Source: Janthinobacterium silvisoli (GTDB taxonomy: Bacteria > Pseudomonadota > Gammaproteobacteria > Burkholderiales > Burkholderiaceae_D). From it: a DNA stretch of 64,000 bases. Below, in pieces: positions 7,585-16,960 of the stretch. Position 1 is the stretch's first letter, and each line of letters begins with the position of its first letter. A program made the position numbers and the translations under genes. The notes under the pieces are model-generated. The model was not told the origin of the DNA. It saw only the letters and a program-made list of their open reading frames with translations, and ran no database searches. The DNA is taken from NCBI RefSeq assembly GCF_014200725.1, contig NZ_JACHCL010000002.1, positions 62,001 through 126,000 on the forward strand, written 5' to 3'.

Positions 7585-9693
7585 TTACTTCGCCTTCCCC
7601 GCAGCAGCAACCTGATCCAATATATGCTTGGGCACGGCGGCGTAGTGCTTGAACTCCATGGTGTAGGTCGCCCTGCCCTGCGTCAAGGAACGCAGGGTGG
7701 TGGAGTAGCCAAACATTTCGGCCAGCGGCACCAGGGCGCGCACGATGCGGCCGGTGCCGCCAGGGATGTCGTCGACGCCCTGCACCATGCCGCGCCGGGC
7801 TGTCAGGTCGCCCATCACGTTGCCCATGAAGTCTTCCGGCGTTTCCGCCTCGACCTGCATCATCGGTTCGAGCAGCACGGGCGCCGCCTTGCGCATGCCT
7901 TCCTTGAAGGCGATGGAACCGGCCATGCGAAACGCGTTTTCATTCGAATCGACGTCGTGGTAGGAACCAAACGTCAGGGTAGCTTTCACGTCCACCACCG
8001 GATAACCGGCCAGCACGCCTGATTTCAGCGTTTCCAGGATACCTTTATCGACGGCCGGGATGAATTCACGCGGCACCACGCCACCCTTGATGGCGTCCAC
8101 AAACTGGTAGCCCGTGCCTGGCTCCAACGGTTCCAGCTTCAGCACCACGTGGCCGTACTGGCCCCGCCCGCCTGACTGCTTGACGAATTTACCCTCGATA
8201 TCTTCCACCGTGCGCGTGATGGTTTCGCGGTAGGCCACCTGCGGTTTGCCCACGTTCGCTTCCACGCCGAATTCGCGCCGCATGCGGTCGACCAGGATTT
8301 CCAGGTGCAGCTCGCCCATGCCCGACATGATGGTCTGGCCTGACTCTTCATCCGTATGCACCTTGAACGACGGATCTTCCTGCGCCAGCCGGTTCAGGGC
8401 GATGCCCATCTTTTCCTGGTCGGGCTTGGTTTTCGGTTCGACCGCCTGCGAGATCACGGGTTCCGGGAAAATCATCTTTTCCAGCACGATGATGTGATCG
8501 ATGGCGCACAGGGTGTCGCCCGTGGTCACGGCTTTCAAACCCACAGCGGCAGCGATGTCGCCCGCATATACTTCCTTGATTTCCTTGCGTTCATTCGCAT
8601 GCATCTGCAAGATGCGCCCCAGCCGCTCGCGCGCGCTCTTGGTGGGGTTGTAGACCATGTCGCCCGAATTGACCACGCCCGAATACACGCGGAAAAACGT
8701 CAGCTGGCCGACAAACGGGTCGGTCATGATCTTGAAGGCCAGCGCCGAAAAGTGTTCATCGTCGGCCGGATGGCGCTCCACCTCATTGTCGTGCTCGTCA
8801 TGACCCATGATGGGCGGCACTTCCAGCGGCGAAGGCAAGTATTCGATGACGGCGTCCAGCATCGCTTGCACGCCCTTGTTTTTAAAGGCGCTGCCGCACA
8901 GCATGGGCACGATTTCATTGCGGATGGTGCGCGCGCGCAAGGCTTGCTTGAGCTCCGCTTCCGTAAAACTGTCGCCATTCAGATAACGCTCAGTCAATTC
9001 CGGCGTGGCTTCGGCCGCGTGCTCGACCAGGTTGTCGTGCCACTGCTGCGCCTCTTCCTGCAAGGCGGCGGGGATGTCGCCATAGCTGAACTGCACGCCC
9101 TGGCTGGCATCGTCCCAGGTAATCGCGCGCATTTTGACCAGGTCGATCACGCCCGTAAAATGGTCTTCGGCGCCGATCGGCAGCTGGATCGGTACGGCCA
9201 CGCCTTTCAGGCGGTCGCGGATCTGCTGGCGCACGCGCAGGAAATCGGCGCCCACCCGATCCATCTTGTTGATGAAGGCAATGCGCGGCACATGGTATTT
9301 ATTGGCTTGCCGCCACACGGTTTCCGACTGCGGCTGCACGCCGCCCACAGCGTCATACACCATTACGGCGCCATCGAGCACGCGCATCGAGCGTTCCACC
9401 TCGATGGTGAAATCCACGTGGCCCGGCGTATCGATGATATTGATGCGATGTTCGGGGAAATTGCCAGCCATGCCTTTCCAGAAGGCGGTAGTGGCGGCCG
9501 AGGTAATCGTGATGCCCCGTTCCTGCTCCTGCTCCATCCAGTCCATGGTGGCGGCGCCGTTATGCACCTCGCCTATCTTATGGTTCACGCCGGTATAGAA
9601 CAGGATACGCTCGGTAGTGGTGGTCTTGCCGGCGTCGATGTGGGCGCTGATGCCAATGTTGCGGTAGCGCTCGATAGGTGTTTTGCGGGTCAT
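7585..9693 (-). CDS. fusA: elongation factor G, isolated copy
   Basis: A 702-residue translational GTPase of full EF-G length. G1 is AHIDAGKT (residues 17-24), followed by the G2 region [12 protein letters not shown]3 DTPGH and G4 NKMD; domains II-V follow with the expected EF-G motifs, including [10 protein letters not shown] in domain IV. It drives tRNA and mRNA translocation on the ribosome. The ATG at 9693 is chosen because [16 protein letters not shown] is the normal EF-G start; the frame runs 57 codons further upstream without a fitting N-terminus. It is not next to rpsL, rpsG or tuf, so it is probably a second EF-G gene beside one in the str operon. Confidence 0.95.
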   Translation of the reverse strand: MTRKTPIERYRNIGISAHIDAGKTTTTERILFYTGVNHKIGEVHNGAATMDWMEQEQERGITITSAATTAFWKGMAGNFPEHRINIIDTPGHVDFTIEVERSMRVLDGAVMVYDAVGGVQPQSETVWRQANKYHVPRIAFINKMDRVGADFLRVRQQIRDRLKGVAVPIQLPIGAEDHFTGVIDLVKMRAITWDDASQGVQFSYGDIPAALQEEAQQWHDNLVEHAAEATPELTERYLNGDSFTEAELKQALRARTIRNEIVPMLCGSAFKNKGVQAMLDAVIEYLPSPLEVPPIMGHDEHDNEVERHPADDEHFSALAFKIMTDPFVGQLTFFRVYSGVVNSGDMVYNPTKSARERLGRILQMHANERKEIKEVYAGDIAAAVGLKAVTTGDTLCAIDHIIVLEKMIFPEPVISQAVEPKTKPDQEKMGIALNRLAQEDPSFKVHTDEESGQTIMSGMGELHLEILVDRMRREFGVEANVGKPQVAYRETITRTVEDIEGKFVKQSGGRGQYGHVVLKLEPLEPGTGYQFVDAIKGGVVPREFIPAVDKGILETLKSGVLAGYPVVDVKATLTFGSYHDVDSNENAFRMAGSIAFKEGMRKAAPVLLEPMMQVEAETPEDFMGNVMGDLTARRGMVQGVDDIPGGTGRIVRALVPLAEMFGYSTTLRSLTQGRATYTMEFKHYAAVPKHILDQVAAAGKAK

Positions 9694-9937
9694 CACAATC
9701 TCCATTGCTAGCCATAGTGCACACAACTTCACGCGGGGATTGCCGGGGAGCGTATGCGGGTTTTTCAGTGTAGCAGACATCGATTTCACCGGCATGACAC
9801 GGCCGATTTCAGGTGCGCACGTTAGCCACCCCGTAGAAATAAAGCTTTCCGCTATACTTTCCACTAATTACCAAGACAATAAGCAAGACTAGTTGATCAG
9901 TATCAATACCGGTAATTCCTTCCCTGCTATGGCGCCT

Positions 9938-11056
9938 ATGAAAATTGAAATAAGAACCCTCATCCTGACCACCTTGCTGGCCTCGCCGACATTTGCCATG
10001 GCTGGCGAACTGGAACAACAAATGCAGCGCTGCGCCGTGCTCGGCGACGCCAGCGCGCGCCTGGGCTGTTTTGACACCTTGGCCAAGGCCGTCGAAGAAG
10101 CAACCATCGCCAATGGCGGCAACCCGCATGCCACGGCCGCGACCCTCGCGGTGGCCGCCGCCTCGACCACCAGTTCCGCAGCCAACCCTGCCGCCATCGT
10201 CACGCCAGACGCCGTCAACGCTGCCATTCCGGTGGTCGCCCAGGCTGGCGCCGCGCCGCCGGAAGCGCCGATATCGCGCCTGACGCAATTGTGGGAACTC
10301 GATGACGCATCCAAGCGGGGCCTGTTCAATTTCCGCCCGCACCGCGACAATTACTTGCTGCTGGCCAATTACAGCACGTCTTCGAACGATGAACCGTTCA
10401 AGGACTTCACCCCGGGTGGCATCAAGAGCCAGCACGTAGAGCTGACCTACCAGCTGAGCTTCAAGATGAAGATGCTGGAAGACATCGCCGGTACGCCGAT
10501 CGATATGTGGTTTGGCTACACGCAGCAAAGTTTCTGGCAAGCCTATAACCGCAAGGAATCGAGTCCCTTCCGCGAAACCAATTACCAGCCGGAAGTCATG
10601 CTGGTCATGCCGATCGACAAATCACTGGCGGGCCTGGACTTCAAATACCTGAACCTGGGCCTGGTGCATCAGTCCAACGGCCAGACCTCGACCTTGTCGC
10701 GCAGCTGGAACCGGCTGTATGCGGAACTGGGCATGGAGCATGAGAACGTGGCGATCGCCGCGCGCATCTGGCGCCGCCTCGACAATGGCGTGGCGGACAA
10801 TGACAATATCGACATCGTCGACTACATGGGCCATGGCGACGTGAAGGTCAGCTACCGCAACGACGGCCACGAATTCTCCGTCACGGCGCGACGCAACTTC
10901 AGCACGCGCCACGGCTCCGTGCAGGCGGGCTGGGCTTTCCCGTTGAAAGCCAACCTGAAAGGCTATCTGCAACTGTTTTCTGGCTATGGCCAAAGCCTGA
11001 TCGACTATAACTACTCGCAAAAATCGATCGGCGGCGGTTTCCTGGTCGACTTCTAA
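9938..11056 (+). CDS. pldA: outer-membrane phospholipase A1 (OMPLA/PldA family)
   Basis: A 372-residue precursor with a signal peptide (about residues 1-22, ending AMA-GE), a roughly 85-residue Ala/Pro-rich linker with a Cys pair near the N-terminus, and a C-terminal 12-strand barrel domain. The catalytic segment contains H244, S246 and N258 (HQSNG...SRSWNRLY), with the same 2- and 14-residue spacing as E. coli His142, Ser144 and Asn156. It hydrolyses phospholipids in the outer leaflet when the outer membrane is disturbed. An ATG 9 bp upstream (9929) is equally possible, as neither has a clear ribosome site. It is divergent from fusA. Confidence 0.9.
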   Translation: MKIEIRTLILTTLLASPTFAMAGELEQQMQRCAVLGDASARLGCFDTLAKAVEEATIANGGNPHATAATLAVAAASTTSSAANPAAIVTPDAVNAAIPVVAQAGAAPPEAPISRLTQLWELDDASKRGLFNFRPHRDNYLLLANYSTSSNDEPFKDFTPGGIKSQHVELTYQLSFKMKMLEDIAGTPIDMWFGYTQQSFWQAYNRKESSPFRETNYQPEVMLVMPIDKSLAGLDFKYLNLGLVHQSNGQTSTLSRSWNRLYAELGMEHENVAIAARIWRRLDNGVADNDNIDIVDYMGHGDVKVSYRNDGHEFSVTARRNFSTRHGSVQAGWAFPLKANLKGYLQLFSGYGQSLIDYNYSQKSIGGGFLVDF

Positions 11057-11062
11057 ATGCAA

Positions 11063-11085
11063 AAATGGCGCCGATGGCGCCATTT
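11063..11085 (+). terminator. hairpin terminator after pldA
   Basis: A 10-bp perfect stem AAATGGCGCC / GGCGCCATTT with a 3-base loop (GAT) starts 6 bp after the pldA stop and ends in a short T run. It sits between convergent genes and can serve both strands. Confidence 0.75.
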
Positions 11086-11103
11086 CTTCAGGATAGTTCC
11101 AAC

Positions 11104-11301
11104 TTAACGCCGGCCGCCACCCAATACACGAGCGGGCAGCATCACGATAGCGCGCAGCAACTCAAACACGCCTTCGACACCGATACCGATCAAACGAAAT
11201 GGCAGCAGCATCAGCCAGGCCAGTGGATACAGCACCAAGGCCAGCAAGGCCAAGGGCCAGCACACCATCAACAGCAGCAGCCACAGCACGAATCCCAGCA
11301 T
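11104..11301 (-). CDS. small two-helix membrane protein
   Basis: A 65-residue very hydrophobic protein: one long Leu/Val/Trp-rich stretch from residue 2 to about 36 that can form two membrane helices with a Pro-containing turn (WPLALLALVLYPLAW), then an amphipathic helix and a basic end GGGRR. A ribosome site GGGAGAG lies 5 bp before the ATG. Small proteins like this are common in Oxalobacteraceae genomes as far as I recall, but without a known role. It is monocistronic: the pldA terminator is downstream and a spacer of about 170 bp lies upstream. Confidence 0.65.
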   Translation of the reverse strand: MLGFVLWLLLLMVCWPLALLALVLYPLAWLMLLPFRLIGIGVEGVFELLRAIVMLPARVLGGGRR

Positions 11302-11472
11302 GACACTCTCCCATTTCTCCGAATTAATGAGCGGGGCAAGCTGTCTGGCTCATCCCGCTACTGTGAGCACACTATATAAAAGCGCCACTTCCACGGCAAT
11401 CGCCATGCGATGAACTGCATGCAGACGGGATGGACGGGGTTAAAGCTGGAGTGAACTGCGCAAAATGAAGGA

Positions 11473-11721
11473 CTATTGGCCGACGCAGATCACTTTAGTG
11501 ACGTACTCGTGCGCGTTCGGCTTCTTGCTGGTGGCCCATTTGATGGCCTGATTGGCTTCGGCGATGGTCATCACCGTGGCCTTGTCTTTTGACTTGATGA
11601 AGGAAACGCCCTCAAACACGCCTTCCTTGCTGCGCATCACCTTGGCAAACACGGGCGGCTTGGTTTCGCCGTCGCTGACTTTGTTTTGTTGCACGAGGTA
11701 ACGCTGATCGATCTGTTCCAT
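11473..11721 (-). CDS. hypothetical protein, 82 residues
   Basis: A small soluble protein, MEQIDQRYLVQQNKVSDGE at its start and a lysine-rich middle (FIKSKDKATVMTIAEANQAIKWA). The pattern of strands followed by a helix and a final strand VTKVICVG suggests a compact alpha/beta domain. The ATG at 11721 is preferred over a TTG 51 bp upstream because the extra residues do not look like part of the fold. I do not recognise the family. It lies 102 bp downstream of the methyltransferase gene's 3' end, on the same strand but probably with its own promoter. Confidence 0.6.
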   Translation of the reverse strand: MEQIDQRYLVQQNKVSDGETKPPVFAKVMRSKEGVFEGVSFIKSKDKATVMTIAEANQAIKWATSKKPNAHEYVTKVICVGQ

Positions 11722-11823
11722 GATAGTAAAGCTGTTCAGTGATAAAGCACGCAATATACCCTGAATGGACAAAGACCGCAGGACGAAATGCCCGCGGCCT
11801 TATCTAAAAAACTACTCCAGTAA

Positions 11824-12747
11824 TCAGGCAAACACCGGATTCTGCACCACCGGCTGCAGGCTGGCATCATAGACCACCTGGGCTTGCATGGACGCTTCCA
11901 GCGAAGGAATCGAACCGCCCGCGCGGTACTGGAAGCGCACTTGCAGCACATCGCCCGCCTTGACGGCGATCGGCGTAGCCAGCGGCAAGCACATATAGTG
12001 GTTGAGCCAGTCGATGGTGGTCGAGTGTTCGGGCACCACCGCCAGGATGTTCTTGGTGACGAAACGCAAGGCATTCAGGGTACCGCTGCGCTCAACCACA
12101 AACTTGCCGTCAAAGCCGAACACGCTATCAACAGCTTGCGTAAAGTCGATGATGCTGTAGACGGATGGCGGCGCCAGTTCCAGCACGCCCGGGTGGATGG
12201 CGGTGGTTTCCTGGAATTGCACGATGGGCGCATGGAAACCTTCGAAATCATATTCCTGCTGCATCGGCTGCACGGCCATGATCACCGCTTCCGGCAAGAA
12301 CAGGGGCAGCGGGCCGCCAAAACGGGCCAGGTAGCGGCGCTTGAACGATTCGATCACTTCGACCTGCTTTTCACGCAGCATGCCCACATGGATCATTTCG
12401 CAAATGACCACATCGACCGGTTCGGGCGGCAGATACTCAAATGCATCCGCATGCACGACCTCGACTTTTTCACCGTTGGGATTGAGCGCCAGCATCTTGC
12501 GCGCTTCTTTCACCATGTCCGGATTGAACTCCACGCACCATACCTTGTCCGCTTTTGCCGCCGCAAACCAGGATAGCACGCCCGTACCGCCGCCCAGTTC
12601 CAGCACTTTCATGCCCGGCTTGACCGCGTAATCGATGGCCGACTTGAAGCCATGCATGCGATTCTGGTCCATCAGCATATTGTGGTGGTAATGCACGGGG
12701 ATAAATTGCCCCAGATAACAACTCTCAATTTCTCGTTCATTCAGCAT
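11824..12747 (-). CDS. PRMT-like class I SAM-dependent methyltransferase
   Basis: A 307-residue protein. The N-terminal helix HYHHNMLMDQNRMHGFKSAI is followed by SAM motif I VLELGGGTGVL (48-58), acidic post-I residue E73 and motif II VDVVICE. E117 and E126 lie nine residues apart, the exact spacing of the double-E loop of protein arginine methyltransferases. A C-terminal beta-rich half contains TTIDW (243-247) followed by a VKAGDVL strand, which resembles the THW loop and barrel of PRMTs. The overall order matches type I PRMTs, so arginine methylation of a protein is the best guess, though a small-molecule substrate is possible. Start at 12747 has a good ribosome site (AGAGGA); the frame opens 43 codons further up. 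Confidence 0.8.
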   Translation of the reverse strand: MLNEREIESCYLGQFIPVHYHHNMLMDQNRMHGFKSAIDYAVKPGMKVLELGGGTGVLSWFAAAKADKVWCVEFNPDMVKEARKMLALNPNGEKVEVVHADAFEYLPPEPVDVVICEMIHVGMLREKQVEVIESFKRRYLARFGGPLPLFLPEAVIMAVQPMQQEYDFEGFHAPIVQFQETTAIHPGVLELAPPSVYSIIDFTQAVDSVFGFDGKFVVERSGTLNALRFVTKNILAVVPEHSTTIDWLNHYMCLPLATPIAVKAGDVLQVRFQYRAGGSIPSLEASMQAQVVYDASLQPVVQNPVFA

Positions 12748-13040
12748 ATCTGTCCTCTTGGAGCCTGGCTCCGATGGCCGATCAATTTTGTCGTTCCAGA
12801 AAGCAGTGAGATCGCAGGGGCTGCGTGAGGGGCGGCGACAAAACAGCCGGCGCCTGACGTGCGTATTGTGTGCCATGCGAAAGATCTCCCGATTAATGCG
12901 ACGGGATCATTATCGTTAATCAGGAGCAAGGACAAAGGGCTGAGATGAGAGGCAATTCCATGCCACTTCCAGCGCTGGCATGGAAACCATTAGTAAGCAG
13001 ATAATTGCTGACCTTGTTACCGACCTTATTACTTAGCTTA

Positions 13041-13703
13041 TTACTTAGCAGCTGCGCGTGCTTTTTGCGCCGCCGTGATGATGGCTGCCACACGGGGTTT
13101 GTCGGCCGCCAGCGCAAACTGGTCGGCAGTCCAGCCATGGTCACTCTTCAGGCTGGGGTCGGCGCCCCAGGACAGCAGCAGCTTGACCGCCTCTTCCTGT
13201 CCTTCGCGGGCGGCAAACATCAGCGGCGTGATATTCGTGGTGGCGCGCGCATCGACCACCGCCTGGCGGTCGAACAGAATCTTCATGATGGGCAAGTCGC
13301 CGGCCGAGGCTGCGTAATGCAAAGCCGTCCAACCTGGTTGATTGACTTTGGCGCCCTTGGCCAGCAAGGCTTCCACCAGCGCCTGCTTGTGCCTGTAGGC
13401 AGCCAGCATCAAGGCCGTATTGCCATTGGCTGCAGGCGTTTCCAGATTGATGCCTGGCGTATTGAGCAAGACCTGGAAGACCTTGTCGGCATCGTCGCGC
13501 ACGGCCAGCACCAGCGCGGGTTCATCGTAGACCGTCGAGATCAGATTGGGATTGATGCCGTCAGCGAGCATATCGCGCACGGCGCCGGCATTATCAACCG
13601 AGACGGCGCGGAAGAAAGACACGGGATCGGGCGCTGCGCAGACGGCAGTGGCAGAGACCATCAAGGTGGCCGCGACGGCCATGCGCAGGGCTCGATTTAA
13701 CAT
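13041..13703 (-). CDS. exported ankyrin-repeat protein
   Basis: A 220-residue protein with a signal peptide (about 1-24, AVCAA-PD) and four to five ankyrin repeats from about residue 30 on; clear repeat cores are NTALMLAAYRHKQALVEALL, WTALHYAASAGDLPIMKILF and ITPLMFAAREGQEEAVKLLL. Ankyrin repeats bind other proteins, here presumably in the periplasm. It begins 7 bp after the tatD stop and so belongs to the tatD transcript. An ankyrin gene next to tatD is common in Burkholderiales, so this is a stable neighbour rather than a recent gain. The partner is unknown. Confidence 0.88.
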   Translation of the reverse strand: MLNRALRMAVAATLMVSATAVCAAPDPVSFFRAVSVDNAGAVRDMLADGINPNLISTVYDEPALVLAVRDDADKVFQVLLNTPGINLETPAANGNTALMLAAYRHKQALVEALLAKGAKVNQPGWTALHYAASAGDLPIMKILFDRQAVVDARATTNITPLMFAAREGQEEAVKLLLSWGADPSLKSDHGWTADQFALAADKPRVAAIITAAQKARAAAK

Positions 13704-13710
13704 GAGGAAA

Positions 13711-14490
13711 TCACCGTACCTGGTTGAATAATTTGAAGAAATTATCAGTCGTCTGTTCGGCCACCTGGGCCAGTGGGATGCCTTTCAAGGTCGACAGATA
13801 CTCGGCAACATGGGCCACGTAACCGGGCTCGTTCATGCGGCCACGGAAAGGCACGGGCGCCAGATAAGGCGAGTCCGTTTCGATCAGGATGCGCTCGAGC
13901 GGCACTTCCAGCGCCACCGCCTGCAAGTCCTTGGCGCTCTTGAAGGTGACGATGCCGGAAAACGAGATATAGAAGCCCATGTCGATGGCCGCTTTCGCCA
14001 CTTCCAGCGATTCAGTAAAGCAATGCATGACGCCAGCCACGCCGCCGTCCGCTACGCCCGCGCCCTCTTCGCGCATGATGCGGATGGTGTCTTCACTGGC
14101 TGCTCTTGTGTGAATAATCAAGGGCTTGCGCGTGATTCTTGAAGCTTTGATGTGAGTGCGAAAACGCTCGCGCTGCCACTCCAGGTCACCGGTCAGGCGG
14201 AAATAATCGAGGCCAGTCTCGCCGATGGCGATAATCTTCGGATGATCGGCCAGACGCACCAGGTCTTCCACGGACGGTTCAGGCGTGTCCTCGTAATCGG
14301 GATGCACGCCGACGGACGCGAAAATATGCGGATACTGCTCGGCCAGCGCCAGCACCTGTGGAAAGTCCGGTAAGTCCACGGACACGCACAAGGCGTGCGT
14401 CACCTTGTTCTCCGCCATCTTGGCAAGAATTTCGGGCATGCGAGCGGCCAGCTCGGGGAAATTGATATGGCAATGGGAGTCGATATACAT
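13711..14490 (-). CDS. tatD: TatD family metal-dependent hydrolase
   Basis: A 259-residue TIM-barrel hydrolase of normal TatD length. Metal ligands are visible in order: HxH in IDSHCHI at the N-terminus, Glu in GETGLDYF, His in LIIHTRAA, His in GVMHCFT and Asp in ETDSPYLAP. Members are Mg-dependent deoxyribonucleases/exonucleases and some act on D-aminoacyl ends; the true substrate here is not shown. The start ATG at 14490 is placed at MYIDSHCH, the usual N-terminus; upstream codons encode no plausible protein. It belongs to the mltG-tmk-holB...tatD string found in many proteobacteria, with three extra genes inserted before it. Confidence 0.93.
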   Translation of the reverse strand: MYIDSHCHINFPELAARMPEILAKMAENKVTHALCVSVDLPDFPQVLALAEQYPHIFASVGVHPDYEDTPEPSVEDLVRLADHPKIIAIGETGLDYFRLTGDLEWQRERFRTHIKASRITRKPLIIHTRAASEDTIRIMREEGAGVADGGVAGVMHCFTESLEVAKAAIDMGFYISFSGIVTFKSAKDLQAVALEVPLERILIETDSPYLAPVPFRGRMNEPGYVAHVAEYLSTLKGIPLAQVAEQTTDNFFKLFNQVR

Positions 14491-14627
14491 AAGGCAGGAT
14501 TGTACCGGAGGGCGGGGAAACTGGCAGGGGAAAAAGGAAATCCTGCAGCGACGGACCGGCAGCTGTTTCAAGCACGCGCCGCCCTTGCCCGCTCAAAGCC
14601 CCTGGTCTTCGGCGGCCAGGACAGATA

Positions 14628-14933
14628 CTACAGGCACGCGGGCGCCCACATGCAGCCAGGTACAAAGGCAACGATAAGGTAGGCCAGGCAAGACCAGACA
14701 CCAACCGCCGCAATGCGGCACAGCTTCTTCACCCAAGAGCCTGGAAAGTAGCTGGCTGCCCATGCTGCCGCTCCCAGAGCGAGAAGCAAGGCCAGGGACT
14801 CAATAAGCGGCGCCAAGGGCCACCGCAAACGGTATTCCCAGTACATCAGGGCAATCTTGGCGACGGGAACACATGCAATCGCCAGGACAAGTACAAGGAA
14901 GTCCGATGGTCGATGGCCTTCTTTAAAATACAT
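14628..14933 (-). CDS. small integral membrane protein
   Basis: A 101-residue protein with a short polar N-terminus (MYFKEGHRPSD) and three predicted membrane helices: about residues 12-30, 40-62 and 75-95. It ends in a Cys-containing tail (PGCMWAPACL). The ATG at 14933 lies 4 bp after the stop of the VOC gene with a fair ribosome site (AAAGGGACAG), so the two are co-transcribed. No family recognised. It does not look like the PilZ-domain protein that commonly sits at this place next to tatD in related genomes. Confidence 0.65.
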   Translation of the reverse strand: MYFKEGHRPSDFLVLVLAIACVPVAKIALMYWEYRLRWPLAPLIESLALLLALGAAAWAASYFPGSWVKKLCRIAAVGVWSCLAYLIVAFVPGCMWAPACL

Positions 14934-14937
14934 GGGC

Positions 14938-15306
14938 CTACTGTCCCTTTGGTGGCTGCCACAATTCCACCTTGTTGCCCTCGGGATCGATAACCCAGCC
15001 GAACTGGCCATATTCCGAGTCCGGCGCCTTGTCCAGCACTGTGCAGCCTTCGTCGCGCAGCGCTTGCAGCAAGGCGTCGAGGTTGTCGACGCGGTAGTTG
15101 ATCATGAAGGATGCCTTGCCGGGGGAGAATTGCTCGCGGTCACCGCCAACCGACCAGATAGTGCTGCCGCCAGCATCATCCCAGGAAAACGCGGCGCCGC
15201 CCCAGGCTTGCACGTCGATGCCCAGATGCCGCTGGTACCAGGCGCGCAGCGCGGCCGGATCCTGTGCGTGGAAGAAGATGCCGCCGATACCGGTTACGCG
15301 TTTCAT
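14938..15306 (-). CDS. VOC (glyoxalase/bleomycin-resistance fold) protein
   Basis: A 122-residue single VOC module: N-terminal GIGGIFFHAQDPAALRAWYQRHLG and C-terminal FGWVIDPEGNKVELWQP, the standard first-half His and last-half Glu metal positions (H13 and a Glu eight residues from the end). Such proteins are metal-dependent isomerases, dioxygenases or binding proteins acting as dimers; the substrate is unknown. It has a good ribosome site (GGAGACAG) and heads a two-gene unit with the small membrane protein. It is inserted into the holB-tatD interval. Confidence 0.88.
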   Translation of the reverse strand: MKRVTGIGGIFFHAQDPAALRAWYQRHLGIDVQAWGGAAFSWDDAGGSTIWSVGGDREQFSPGKASFMINYRVDNLDALLQALRDEGCTVLDKAPDSEYGQFGWVIDPEGNKVELWQPPKGQ

Positions 15307-15361
15307 GTCTGTCTCCGTTCAAGGCAAAGAATTTTCCTGAACTGTAGCACGCCCCACTTTA

Positions 15362-15877
15362 TCAGCCTACCCGCTTGCCCAGGATAATCAGGTCGCGCTC
15401 CACGCCATCGAGGTTCGCCACTTTCGGCAAATTGGCCCATATGTCAAAACCGAACTTCTTGAACAGGCCCAGGCTGGGCGCGTTGTGGCCGAAGATGAAA
15501 CCCAGCACCGTATGCACGCCCACCGAGGGCGCGTGGGCGATCGCCTGCGTCAGGCCGTAAGCGCCTATGCCCTTGCCGCGCGCCGCTTCGGCGATGTAGA
15601 CGGACAACTCTGCCGTGCCCGAATAGGCGGGGCGGCCATAAAAATTCGAGTACGACAGCCAGCCCAGGGGCACAGGTTCAGCCGACGTATCGTCGGCCGC
15701 TTCGATAATCCACAGGGGGCGGCGCTCGGGCGTGTGCTCGTGGAACCAGGCCAGGCGCGACTCGACCGTCACCGGCTCCGTATCGGCCGTGACTTCACGC
15801 GAAGCGATCGTGGTGTTGTAGATGGCGACGATGGCAGGCAGGTCGGCAAGCGTGGCGATGCGGTGGCGGTAGCTCAT
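15362..15877 (-). CDS. GNAT N-acetyltransferase (phosphinothricin acetyltransferase-like)
   Basis: A 171-residue acetyl-CoA-dependent N-acetyltransferase. The N-terminus YRHRIATLADLPAIVAIYN and the segment LSVYIAEAARGKGIGAYGL, with the R-G-K-G-I-G pyrophosphate loop, are typical of the Pat/Bar subgroup that acetylates small amino compounds such as phosphinothricin or methionine sulfone. It ends 55 bp before the VOC gene and starts 35 bp after the holB stop on the same strand, so it may be read from the holB transcript. No clear ribosome site precedes the ATG. Confidence 0.88.
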   Translation of the reverse strand: MSYRHRIATLADLPAIVAIYNTTIASREVTADTEPVTVESRLAWFHEHTPERRPLWIIEAADDTSAEPVPLGWLSYSNFYGRPAYSGTAELSVYIAEAARGKGIGAYGLTQAIAHAPSVGVHTVLGFIFGHNAPSLGLFKKFGFDIWANLPKVANLDGVERDLIILGKRVG

Positions 15878-15912
15878 ATTATGGATTAAATGATGAATTC
15901 AAGTGATTGATT

Positions 15913-16944
15913 TTACTGATAATTCGCGGTGTAATCGAGCAGCATATCTTCCAGGAACAGCTTGGGCGACAAGGGATGCTCGGCGATGGCGCGCCGTTCA
16001 TTGGCAGCCTTGATGGCGGCCATCAGCCGGCTCACATTGATGCGTGCAGCCAATGCTTCCAGCTCGCGCCGATGGCGCGGGTAATAGCGGATAGTGCCCG
16101 ACAGCTTGACTGAAAACACGTCATACAGCCAGCGCTGCAAGGAAGCAACCAAGGGCGCCAGCGGCGCTTTCTGCAATTTGTCCGCCGCCTTCAGGGCCGC
16201 TTCCACGCCGGGATGGGCCAGCACCTGCAGCAGCTGTTCCGTTTCTTCACGGCTGCCCGATTCGGACTGGGCCAGGGCCGCCAGCGGCGCGCCGCCCTGC
16301 TCGCGCAGCCAGCTGTCGGCGTCGTTCAAGCCTTGTGCCTTGAGCCAGGTCAAAGCCTGTTCGTGGCTGGGCATTGGCAGGGCGAACTTGCGGCAACGCG
16401 ATAATATCGTCGGCAGCAATCGGTCCAGGCTGTTTGAAGACAGCAGAAACAAGGTGCCCGGCGGCGGCTCTTCCAGGGTTTTCAGCAAGGCGTTCGAAGC
16501 GGGCGTGTTCAGCGCTTCAGCCGGATACAGCACCACCACCCTCAAGCCCTGGCGGTGCGTGGAGATATTCATGAAATCGGCCAGGTTGCGGATCTGCTCG
16601 ATCTTGATGTCTTTCGATGGCGTCTTGCTCTTGGCCGCCTTCTTTGCGCCTTCGCCCTCGCCTTCAACGTCGTCAGCGACTTCGTCTTCCAGCGCTTCCG
16701 GGCGCACCCGGCGGTAGTCGGGATGGTTGCCCTGGCTAAACCAACCACAGGAAGCGCAGGTGCCGCAGGCATGGCCATCGGGGCGCACGTTTTCGCACAG
16801 CAGCGCTTGCGCAAAATGCTCGATAAAGTCAGCCTTGCCGATGCCTTGCGCGCCATGAAACAGGATGGCGTGCGGCATGCGCGGGCGCAAGGCCTGCAAT
16901 TGCTGCCAGGCATCCTGCTGCCACGGATAGAGTTGACTAGTCAT
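15913..16944 (-). CDS. holB: DNA polymerase III subunit delta'
   Basis: A 343-residue clamp-loader subunit. Walker A-like GAQGIGK (about 31-37), a four-cysteine zinc module around CGTCASC (about 60-67 plus an upstream Cys), the LEEPPPGTLFLL loop and the sensor segment LPTILSRC are all present. An acidic and lysine-rich insert (about residues 93-112) after the zinc module is longer than in E. coli. It loads the beta clamp with tau and delta. It starts 16 bp after the tmk stop, in the conserved order mltG-tmk-holB. Confidence 0.94.
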   Translation of the reverse strand: MTSQLYPWQQDAWQQLQALRPRMPHAILFHGAQGIGKADFIEHFAQALLCENVRPDGHACGTCASCGWFSQGNHPDYRRVRPEALEDEVADDVEGEGEGAKKAAKSKTPSKDIKIEQIRNLADFMNISTHRQGLRVVVLYPAEALNTPASNALLKTLEEPPPGTLFLLSSNSLDRLLPTILSRCRKFALPMPSHEQALTWLKAQGLNDADSWLREQGGAPLAALAQSESGSREETEQLLQVLAHPGVEAALKAADKLQKAPLAPLVASLQRWLYDVFSVKLSGTIRYYPRHRRELEALAARINVSRLMAAIKAANERRAIAEHPLSPKLFLEDMLLDYTANYQ

Positions 16945-16960
16945 AATTAATCTTTGTAAA

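Noticed and set aside
8356-9711. 451-codon open frame on the + strand
   Set aside because: It is antisense to fusA and results from the GC-rich third positions of that gene; the translation has no motif and is His/Arg/Gly-rich as expected for a shadow.
12900-12925. AT-rich stretch ATCATTATCGTTAATC resembling a Fur box
   Set aside because: It matches a 19-bp Fur site poorly and no iron gene is adjacent; the methyltransferase gene gives no reason to expect it.
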